DNA from: Desulfococcus sp.
GTDB taxonomy: Bacteria > Desulfobacterota > Desulfobacteria > Desulfobacterales > Desulfosalsimonadaceae
DNA: 5,194 nucleotides
Reading direction: 5' to 3'
NCBI GenBank assembly: GCA_024641805.1
Contig: JAHECJ010000207.1
Location: 1-5,194, forward strand
Positions 1 to 5,194 of this stretch are shown one piece after another (position 1 is the stretch's first letter; each line of letters begins with the position of its first letter). The notes beneath the pieces were generated by a model that saw only the letters and a program-made list of their open reading frames with translations, was not told the origin of the DNA and made no database searches. The position numbers and the translations under genes are program-made.

Positions 1-1493
1 ATGACAACCTGGCGTTGGAGATGCTTTTCCAGAGAAATGATAATATCGTTTGCTTCTCCCAGCAAAAGATCAGCTATTTCGGGATGCACGCGAAGACTGA
101 TTTTTTCGCCCTGCACATCATGTGAAAGCCGCAGCACTTCCCGGTAAATATTATTACAGATAGTTTGCTTTGACAACAGCGTCCCTTCACCGTCACAATA
201 GAAACAAGGTTCGCACAGCATACGATTCAGTGACTTGACCACCCGTTTTCGGGTCATCTGAATCAGTCCCATATCCGATATCGGCAGCACATTTGTTTTG
301 GACTTGTCTTTTTTCAACGCTTCAATCAATGAATTAAAAACTTTTTCCTGATTTGACTTTCTTTCCATATCGATAAAATCGATAATAATAATTCCTCCCA
401 GATTCCTGAGCCGGATCTGATACGCAATCTCCTTAACTGCTTCAAGATTCGTCTTCAAAACCGTTTCTTCAAAGTTGTGCTTGCCGACATAGCGACCGGT
501 ATTCACGTCAATGGCCACCAGCGCCTCGGTTATTTCGATAATTATATAACCGCCGCACTTCAGCCACACCTTCTTTTTCAAGGCTCGGGCTATATCTCCC
601 TCCAGGTTATAGGCATCAAAAATGGGTTCGGGACCCTCATACTGGGTCACCGACCCCTTTAATCTCCGCATGAATTTTTCAATAAACGACAGCACGGATT
701 TATATACCGCAGGAGAATCAATGGTGACTTTATCCGCGTCATGGGTCAACAAATCGCGGACGCTTCTGAGCGTAACAGTCAATTCCTCGTGCAAAAGAGA
801 CGGAGACGACGCTGTACGAAAATTTTCCTGGATGTCAGACCACAGGTTGACCAAAAATTCCATTTCCTTGATGATTTTTTCTTCGGTCAGCCCCTCGCCG
901 GCGGTGCGCACGATATAGCCGAAGTTTTGAGTCCTCAGGGAAAGCATCAGGTTTTTCAGTCGCAGCCTTTCTTCTTCATCGGTAATTCTTCGGGAAATAC
1001 CTATATGATCAACCGTAGGCATCAAGACCAAAAACCGCCCGGGAATCGATATATACGATGTCAGGCGGGCGCCTTTGCTCCCGATCGGAGAGCGGGCAAT
1101 CTGCACCAGCACATCCTGGCCTTCTGAAAGAAGCGTTTCAATCGACGATTTGCTTTTGGGCGTCGGCATCTCACTTTCACTGCCAGCGTCTTCTGACTGA
1201 AGACCGGATTCATCTTCTTCTTCCTTGTTGGAGAGATAAACGTGCTCCAGATATCCGTTTGTTCTCCCGTCGATCACATCATCCACATAAATAAAAGCCG
1301 CCTGATTAAGGCCGATATTCACGAAAGCCGCCTGCATCCCCGGGAGAACCCGCTGAACGCGGCCTTTATAAATATTGCCCGAAATATTGGATTCATCACT
1401 GCGCTCCACATACAATTCGACAATTGTACCGTCTTCCAGCAGCGCTACACGGATTTCCGGGCCAATTGCATTGATGACAAGTTCTCTATACAT
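1..1493 (-). CDS. rng: Ribonuclease G (RNase E/G family), 3' end cut by window edge
   Basis: This is an endoribonuclease of the RNase E/G family. In bacteria these cytoplasmic enzymes cut single-stranded AU-rich RNA, mature the 5' end of 16S rRNA and start mRNA decay. The frame is open from the ATG at 1493 to the left edge, giving 497 residues with no stop. E. coli RNase G has about 489, so only a short tail should be missing. Visible in order: an N-terminal start typical of the family (MYRELVINA), an S1 domain around residues 35-130 (GRVQRVLPGMQAAFVNIGL), a 5'-monophosphate sensor motif VRTAG with R196 and T197, the catalytic aspartates D329 (in AIDVNTG) and D372 (in IDFIDM), and the zinc-link motif C430-x-x-C433. 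Spacing between D329, D372 and the cysteines matches RNase E D303, D346, C404 and C407. There is no long C-terminal scaffold region in view, which favours RNase G over RNase E. An acidic insert at residues 88-117 is unusual. It is probably co-transcribed with the radical SAM gene upstream. Confidence 0.95.
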   Translation of the reverse strand, partial: MYRELVINAIGPEIRVALLEDGTIVELYVERSDESNISGNIYKGRVQRVLPGMQAAFVNIGLNQAAFIYVDDVIDGRTNGYLEHVYLSNKEEEDESGLQSEDAGSESEMPTPKSKSSIETLLSEGQDVLVQIARSPIGSKGARLTSYISIPGRFLVLMPTVDHIGISRRITDEEERLRLKNLMLSLRTQNFGYIVRTAGEGLTEEKIIKEMEFLVNLWSDIQENFRTASSPSLLHEELTVTLRSVRDLLTHDADKVTIDSPAVYKSVLSFIEKFMRRLKGSVTQYEGPEPIFDAYNLEGDIARALKKKVWLKCGGYIIIEITEALVAIDVNTGRYVGKHNFEETVLKTNLEAVKEIAYQIRLRNLGGIIIIDFIDMERKSNQEKVFNSLIEALKKDKSKTNVLPISDMGLIQMTRKRVVKSLNRMLCEPCFYCDGEGTLLSKQTICNNIYREVLRLSHDVQGEKISLRVHPEIADLLLGEANDIIISLEKHLQRQVV

Positions 1494-1564
1494 AAAAAAG
1501 AAACCTTTAATTGGTTGTTTTCTGCTAATCTGAAAATTATGTTAATCACCGGAAACAAATTCTG
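1494..1564 (-). other. Short intergenic gap between the radical SAM gene and rng
   Basis: This 71-base spacer separates the TGA of the radical SAM gene from the ATG of rng. It is AT-rich and contains the weak rng ribosome binding site. I see no stem-loop followed by a T run on the minus strand and no convincing -35/-10 pair, which favours read-through from the upstream gene. Confidence 0.6.
1504..1508 (-). promoter_or_regulatory. Weak ribosome binding site of rng
   Basis: The minus strand reads AAAGG, then ten mostly T bases, then the ATG at 1493. The spacing is slightly long and the match to the Shine-Dalgarno consensus is partial. It is the only candidate near this start. The protein start itself is well supported by family similarity. 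Confidence 0.5.
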
Positions 1565-4093
1565 TCAATATACCGGTATATCTTTTTGTTTTTCTTTTAT
1601 AAATTCGGCTCGGAGAATCGTTGTGTCCGAAAATCCAAAAATCGATCGAATCACGTCCGCAGGCCTGACCGACAGTTCTTGCGTTGCATTTAAACACATC
1701 TCGAGTTTTGCCGGACCTGAGCTTTCAAGGTTTCTTACAATTTCTTTTAAGTTAATCTGCTTTTTCAGGCCCTTTTTCGTTTCCCGAATCAATGTCCATT
1801 CCGGCGCGTTATGAAATGCCGTTATTTTTTGATCATCAAACACATCATCAAAAATCGTCACGCGGTAAGTCGCTGTTTTTTCAATCTTTGGGCGTTTATT
1901 GGCAGGAATCACGCGGCAGGCCGTAATGAACAGCCCTTCCGGCAGCTGACGGTTCAACGATGAAATGATTTCCCCACAGGTGGCGGATTCTCTGAGTGTA
2001 ATATAAAAAGACTCTTCTTCGCTTTCCATTCCCACCGACAGCGGATTGTGAAAGGACATTTTCGGTTTGGGATGAAACCCTTCGGTGAACTTAATTTTCA
2101 ATCCGGCCCGTCGAATGGCCCGGGTAAAGATATTGACCATTTCAAGATGACCAAAAAACCGGGCGGAATCAGTCTTTGAATAAAAGATTTCAAAACTCGC
2201 TTCATTGTTTGACGAAGGACTCAGGATGCCATTTTCTGAAAAAGGCACGGATGTTTTATCCGGAGCAAAAAAAATCGGCTGGACAGTTTCAAAATCGCAG
2301 ACCCCGCAGCCCTGGCAGTCACCGAATCGACAATCAGATACGGATGTTCCGGATAATGCATTCTCATATTCGGAAACTAAAAATTCCTTGAATACACCCG
2401 TATCAATGTGATCCCATGGCAACGGTTCCGCCATCGATCGATTTCGTGTGGTATAATAATCAACATCAATACCCGTCTCTAGGATCGCTGCTTCCCACAA
2501 TCGGTAATCGAACCGGTCCGACCAGCCGTCAAAACAGCACCCTTTGCGGTAAGCCGTTTCCAGCAGTCGGCTCAGACGCCTGTCGCCCCGGGCCCACAGG
2601 CCTTCTAAAATACTCAGCTCCGGTTTCTGCCATTTGAATTCAACTCCCGGCATCTTCAACTTCCGTTTCAGATCAGAAATTATTTCATTTGCTTCAGGCA
2701 GGGAAATCTGCGGAGACCATTGAAAGGGGACATGCGGTTTGGGGATAAACGTACCGATGCTGACATTAATATTCGGCCGACGTCCCTCGGATTTTAATTT
2801 TATCCGGATTCGTTTGACCAGGTCGACCATCGCATTCCGGTCTTCCTCGGTTTCCGTGGGCAGCCCGATCATAAAATAAAATTTAATCAGGCGCCATCCC
2901 AGTTCGAACGCGCTGGAAACGGTATCGAAAATTTCCTGCTCAGAGATATTTTTATTTATCACCAACCGGAGGCGCTCACTCCCTGCTTCCGGGGCGATGG
3001 TAAACCCTGTTTTCCGGACCTGCTTCACCAGGTTCATAATTTCAGGCGAAAGGGTTCCGGCGCGGAAAGAGGGAAATGAAAGTGCAATATTCTCAGAAGA
3101 ATAACAATTGAATAAGCCCTGCATCAGGGTTGACAGACAGCCATAATCGCCCGTGCTAAGTGAAAGCAGGGAAATATCCTCATACCCTGTGGCGGCAATC
3201 GATTTTTCCGTCAGGGCCATCAACTTTTTCACGGACCGCTCCCGCACCGGCCGATAAATCATTCCGGCCTGACAGAATCGGCATCCCCGGGTGCATCCCC
3301 GGGCGACCTCCAGGCGGAGCCGATCATGAACGGGTCGGCCATATGCCACCACCGGAGTGTCCGGGAATGTTGCTTTATCTATATCTGCCACAATCGCCCG
3401 GCGGACCCGCCGGTAACCATCGATCTTTGGCTGGATTTCCTTAAAATCCGGTCCTTCATAGACGGGTTGAAAAAAGGAAGGGACATACACGCCCTCAATT
3501 TCAGCCCATCTTTTCAAAAGGGTAATTTTATCTCGTCCGTCGCCGGCTTTCCATGCCATCCAGGTTCGGGCCATTTCCATAACCACCGATTCCCCGTCTC
3601 CGATCACCATGGCATCGAAAAAATCCGCCACAGGTTCCGGGTTGACCGTGCAGGGTCCTCCGGCAATAATAAACGGATGGGAATTGTCGCGTTGGGAGGC
3701 ATAGAACGGTATACCGGCAAGGTCCAGCATCATCAATACATTGGTATAATTCATCTCATACAGGAGAGAAAACCCGATGATGTCAAACCCGGATAAAGGG
3801 GTGCCGGTTTCCAGAGAACTTAATGGAAGTCCCGCTGATTTTAAATGTGCCGCCAAATCCGACCCGGGTGCATAGACACGCTCTGCGGCAATAGGATCCT
3901 GTTCGTTCAATATATGATACAGAATTTGCAGTCCAAAATGCGACATCCCAATTTCATAAACATCAGGAAACGCAAGGGCGATATGAAGCCCTATATTTTC
4001 TGTATTCTTTCTGACAGAATTTTTCTCATTGCCCAGATACCGGCTCGGTTTTTCTACAAGCGGCAGCATATCCCGAATGATTTTATTACGCAT
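1565..4093 (-). CDS. Radical SAM protein with C-terminal DUF2344 domain (TIGR03960/TIGR03936-like), function unknown
   Basis: The protein has 842 residues from the ATG at 4093. Residues about 25-215 form a Rossmann-like, B12-binding-type domain (FPDVYEIGMSHFG, then IIAGGPCTVNPEP and VIGDGE). A radical SAM domain follows at about 255-500, with the [4Fe-4S] motif CxxxCxxC at C267, C271 and C274; this would cleave S-adenosylmethionine to make a 5'-deoxyadenosyl radical. A second cysteine group lies at C588, C593, C596 and C599 (CRFGDCQGCGVC). The C-terminal DUF2344 domain runs from about 634 to 835 (FYSKTDSARFFGHLE, EGFHPKPKMSF). The architecture and length match the fused radical SAM family; its substrate is not known to me. 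The frame stays open upstream to a TTG at 4147, which would overlap the crotonase gene. I chose 4093 because it is the first ATG and lies just before the conserved family start (LPLVEKPSRYLGNE). The ATG at 4069 is also possible. No good Shine-Dalgarno precedes any of the three, so translation may be coupled to the gene 25 nt upstream. Confidence 0.92.
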   Translation of the reverse strand: MRNKIIRDMLPLVEKPSRYLGNEKNSVRKNTENIGLHIALAFPDVYEIGMSHFGLQILYHILNEQDPIAAERVYAPGSDLAAHLKSAGLPLSSLETGTPLSGFDIIGFSLLYEMNYTNVLMMLDLAGIPFYASQRDNSHPFIIAGGPCTVNPEPVADFFDAMVIGDGESVVMEMARTWMAWKAGDGRDKITLLKRWAEIEGVYVPSFFQPVYEGPDFKEIQPKIDGYRRVRRAIVADIDKATFPDTPVVAYGRPVHDRLRLEVARGCTRGCRFCQAGMIYRPVRERSVKKLMALTEKSIAATGYEDISLLSLSTGDYGCLSTLMQGLFNCYSSENIALSFPSFRAGTLSPEIMNLVKQVRKTGFTIAPEAGSERLRLVINKNISEQEIFDTVSSAFELGWRLIKFYFMIGLPTETEEDRNAMVDLVKRIRIKLKSEGRRPNINVSIGTFIPKPHVPFQWSPQISLPEANEIISDLKRKLKMPGVEFKWQKPELSILEGLWARGDRRLSRLLETAYRKGCCFDGWSDRFDYRLWEAAILETGIDVDYYTTRNRSMAEPLPWDHIDTGVFKEFLVSEYENALSGTSVSDCRFGDCQGCGVCDFETVQPIFFAPDKTSVPFSENGILSPSSNNEASFEIFYSKTDSARFFGHLEMVNIFTRAIRRAGLKIKFTEGFHPKPKMSFHNPLSVGMESEEESFYITLRESATCGEIISSLNRQLPEGLFITACRVIPANKRPKIEKTATYRVTIFDDVFDDQKITAFHNAPEWTLIRETKKGLKKQINLKEIVRNLESSGPAKLEMCLNATQELSVRPADVIRSIFGFSDTTILRAEFIKEKQKDIPVY

Positions 4094-4118
4094 AATTATA
4101 TATACCGCCCGACCGGGT

Positions 4119-4880
4119 TTATGCCATGCTGGCCTGGACAAACTCAAGAGTTTGGCGAACGTCCTCCCTGAAAAAGCAGTTCAGCCCGTCATGCCAGTTT
4201 TCTTCTTTGAGTTTCTTTTGAATGCGTCTTGCCGTATCCATTCTCAGGAGCTGTTTCATTCGGATAAACGGACGGTTCGGCGTGTCAATCCATTGCGTAA
4301 TCACTTGCTTTGCCCGATCGATGAGCTGATCTTCGGCAACCACTTCGTCGACCAGTTGCATTCCCTTTGCCTGTTCAACCCCATACATATTGCCGAAATA
4401 CATGACATCCCGGAACATGAGATTGCCGTCAAATCCGAACCGCATGACTTCATGCTGGGCAATGGTCAAAGGCAGGCCGATTTTGACTTCCGTCATACCG
4501 ATTTTGATTTTCGGATGATCTTTGACGATCCGGTAATCCGCAGCCATTGAATAAATAAGGCCGGCCGCCGCGCAATGGCCGTTAATGGCTGACACCACCG
4601 GCTTTTCACAGGTGAAAAGCGCAAGCAGCACCGCTTCTTCCATATCAAAAAAATCGGTGGCTTCCTTCGGGTCTTTAAAATTGATAAAAATCGGAAGATC
4701 GAAACCGCTGGAAAAAAACCGGCCGTCACCGGTTAAAATGATTCCCTTGAGGGTCGGGTTGGCATTGACTTCCTCGACGATCTCCTTGAGTCGCAAAAGC
4801 ATTTCCTTGTTGATCGGGTTTGTTTTTCCATTTTTAAACGTGACGATCTTGATATCGTCCTGAATGGCTTCTTCAAACAT
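4119..4880 (-). CDS. Crotonase-superfamily protein, likely enoyl-CoA isomerase/hydratase-like
   Basis: This 253-residue protein has the usual single-domain crotonase length. The fold binds acyl-CoA thioesters and stabilises an enolate in an oxyanion hole. Visible motifs are the N-terminal NPIN segment, the first oxyanion-hole region FFSSGFDL (residues 55-62), the second region INGHCAAAGLIYSMAADYRI (99-118) and the GMTEVKIGLPL segment (128-138). By motif alignment with rat enoyl-CoA hydratase, the position of Glu144 is I109, which is non-acidic, while the position of Glu164 is E131, which is kept. Residue D115 to E131 spans 16 positions, as in mitochondrial delta3,delta2-enoyl-CoA isomerase, rather than 14 as in the hydratase. 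This favours an isomerase or another single-glutamate reaction over classical hydration, but substrate and reaction cannot be fixed from sequence. The start is well supported by a strong Shine-Dalgarno. It is the first gene of the leftward unit and ends 25 nt before the radical SAM ATG. Its biochemical link to the two downstream genes is unclear. Confidence 0.9.
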   Translation of the reverse strand: MFEEAIQDDIKIVTFKNGKTNPINKEMLLRLKEIVEEVNANPTLKGIILTGDGRFFSSGFDLPIFINFKDPKEATDFFDMEEAVLLALFTCEKPVVSAINGHCAAAGLIYSMAADYRIVKDHPKIKIGMTEVKIGLPLTIAQHEVMRFGFDGNLMFRDVMYFGNMYGVEQAKGMQLVDEVVAEDQLIDRAKQVITQWIDTPNRPFIRMKQLLRMDTARRIQKKLKEENWHDGLNCFFREDVRQTLEFVQASMA

Positions 4881-4886
4881 TTGCTT

Positions 4887-4892
4887 CTCCTC
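4887..4892 (-). promoter_or_regulatory. Strong ribosome binding site of the crotonase gene
   Basis: The minus strand reads GAGGAG, six bases before the ATG at 4880. This is a near-ideal Shine-Dalgarno and fixes the start of the crotonase gene. It is much stronger than the sites before the two downstream genes. Confidence 0.85.
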
Positions 4893-4939
4893 AATATTTT
4901 AATAATTTAAGAATTAATAAATTTTTATAGAATCCGTTC

Positions 4940-4969
4940 AGTCTATGTAATATTTAAGGGATGTGTCAA
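4940..4969 (-). promoter_or_regulatory. Putative sigma70 promoter for the leftward gene cluster
   Basis: On the minus strand a perfect TTGACA (-35, 4964-4969) is followed after 18 bases by TAGACT (-10, 4940-4945), which matches four of six positions of TATAAT. Transcription would start near 4933 and leave a roughly 50-base, very AT-rich leader before the crotonase ATG. The -35 is excellent and the -10 and spacer are only fair. Another -10-like TATAAA lies further downstream (about 4923-4928) but is too far from this -35. It is the only good candidate promoter upstream of the three genes. Confidence 0.55.
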
Positions 4970-5057
4970 GTTATGAATGACGGCAACGAAAAAAGTATTA
5001 TGCGGCCGACACGGACCAGCGGATTCTTTCGATTTCCGGCCCATTTACCGACATGGA

Positions 5058-5086
5058 TTGACACGCTCTGATCATTTTATTATAAC
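5058..5086 (+). promoter_or_regulatory. Putative strong sigma70 promoter directed rightward
   Basis: The plus strand has a perfect TTGACA (-35, 5058-5063), a 17-base spacer and TATAAC (-10, 5081-5086), which matches five of six consensus positions. Spacing is optimal. Predicted start is near 5093, inside the inverted repeat that covers the -10. No gene in the window lies downstream on this strand, so it should serve a gene beginning past the right edge. It is divergent from the leftward promoter, with about 88 bases between the two -35 boxes. Confidence 0.65.
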
Positions 5087-5097
5087 CCCGGTTATAA
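5080..5097. promoter_or_regulatory. Perfect inverted repeat, likely operator over the rightward promoter
   Basis: The sequence TTATAACC-CC-GGTTATAA is an exact inverted repeat with 8-bp arms and a 2-bp centre. It covers the whole -10 element and the predicted transcription start of the rightward promoter. That is the typical position of a repressor operator, where a bound dimer would block RNA polymerase. There is no T run after it, so it is not a terminator. The cognate regulator is not in the window and I do not recognise the motif as that of a known family. Confidence 0.55.
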
Positions 5098-5185
5098 ATT
5101 TGGATATAAAGACGGATTCCTCTTTGACCCGAATTTCTCATTCCGGATTCAGCATACTTTTTTAACATTGACTTATATAATAAAT

Positions 5186-5193
5186 GAGGCAGG
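5186..5193 (+). promoter_or_regulatory. Possible ribosome binding site of a divergent gene beyond the right edge
   Basis: The plus strand ends in GAGGCAGG, a purine-rich stretch that resembles a Shine-Dalgarno and would place a start codon just outside the window. An ATG at 5184-5186 overlaps it and could itself be a start, but nothing purine-rich precedes that ATG. A TATAAT at 5176-5181 lies just before it but lacks a suitable -35. The call rests mainly on position downstream of the rightward promoter, about 95 bases from its predicted start. Confidence 0.3.
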
Positions 5194-5194
5194 T

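Larger units (their letters stand above)
4893..5194. other. Divergent intergenic control region
   Basis: About 300 bases with no convincing gene. From left to right they hold an AT-rich leader (4893-4932), the leftward promoter, a spacer of about 88 bases with no feature I recognise, the rightward promoter with its palindrome, and a leader of roughly 95 bases up to the possible ribosome binding site. Short open frames occur on both strands (4977-5165 plus, 4998-5168 minus) but lack ribosome binding sites and overlap the promoter elements. Confidence 0.6.

Noticed and set aside
1568..1581. A perfect 14-bp palindrome (ATATACCGGTATAT) at the end of the radical SAM gene, beside a T-rich stretch on the plus strand
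   Set aside because: It lies within the last codons, and on the coding strand the T-rich stretch becomes an A-rich segment before the hairpin, so it is not a terminator for these genes. The stem is short and AT-rich, and no plus-strand transcript is expected here.
1242..1814. A 190-codon open frame on the plus strand across the rng start and radical SAM end
   Set aside because: It is antisense to two well-supported genes, has no family features, and looks like a by-product of their codon use. The same applies to the other plus-strand frames between 477 and 4863.
4094..4147. An 18-codon upstream extension of the radical SAM gene beginning at TTG
   Set aside because: It would use a rare start codon without a ribosome binding site, overlap the crotonase gene, and add residues before the usual family N-terminus.
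4977..5165. A 62-codon open frame on the plus strand in the right intergenic region
   Set aside because: No Shine-Dalgarno precedes it, its start lies upstream of the predicted rightward transcription start, and the translation shows no family features.
4998..5168. A 56-codon open frame on the minus strand in the right intergenic region
   Set aside because: It has no ribosome binding site, shows no recognisable motif, and lies across the rightward promoter and palindrome. Most likely chance.
5176..5181. A perfect TATAAT on the plus strand near the right edge
   Set aside because: No plausible -35 lies 16-18 bases upstream, and the nearby TTGACT is only one base away, so I do not call a second promoter.

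Overview
The window shows a compact, leftward-transcribed bacterial gene set on the minus strand and, at its right end, a divergent control region. Read in transcription order (right to left) there is a crotonase-superfamily enzyme (4119-4880), a large radical SAM protein of unknown function with a C-terminal DUF2344 domain (1565-4093), and ribonuclease G (1-1493), whose last residues lie beyond the left edge. The first two genes are 25 nt apart and the last two 71 nt apart. I see no terminator between them, so one transcript is likely, probably starting at a TTGACA-type promoter near 4940-4969.

The organism is a bacterium of moderate GC content. The radical SAM/DUF2344 protein next to RNase G, and a beta-oxidation-type enzyme in the same run, would fit an anaerobic Desulfobacterota (deltaproteobacterial) genome. 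This is an inference from gene content and cannot be proved from the window. No mobile elements, CRISPR arrays, tRNAs or rRNAs are visible, and nothing suggests recent transfer.

Right of 4880 there are 314 bases without a convincing gene. They hold the Shine-Dalgarno and promoter of the leftward unit. They also hold a well-formed rightward sigma70-type promoter (5058-5086) with a perfect 8-bp-arm inverted repeat over its -10 and start region. A purine-rich, ribosome-binding-like end at 5186-5193 suggests that a divergent gene begins just past the right edge. This looks like a repressible promoter for an unseen gene.

RNase G processes rRNA precursors and mRNA. The radical SAM protein is an uncharacterised family that I associate with RNase G neighbourhoods, so a role in RNA or ribosome maturation is a reasonable guess but no more. 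The crotonase looks more like an enoyl-CoA isomerase than a hydratase and has no obvious link to the other two. I do not see a clearly new multi-gene system. The most interesting points are the palindrome-covered divergent promoter, the second cysteine cluster in the radical SAM protein, and its pairing with RNase G.
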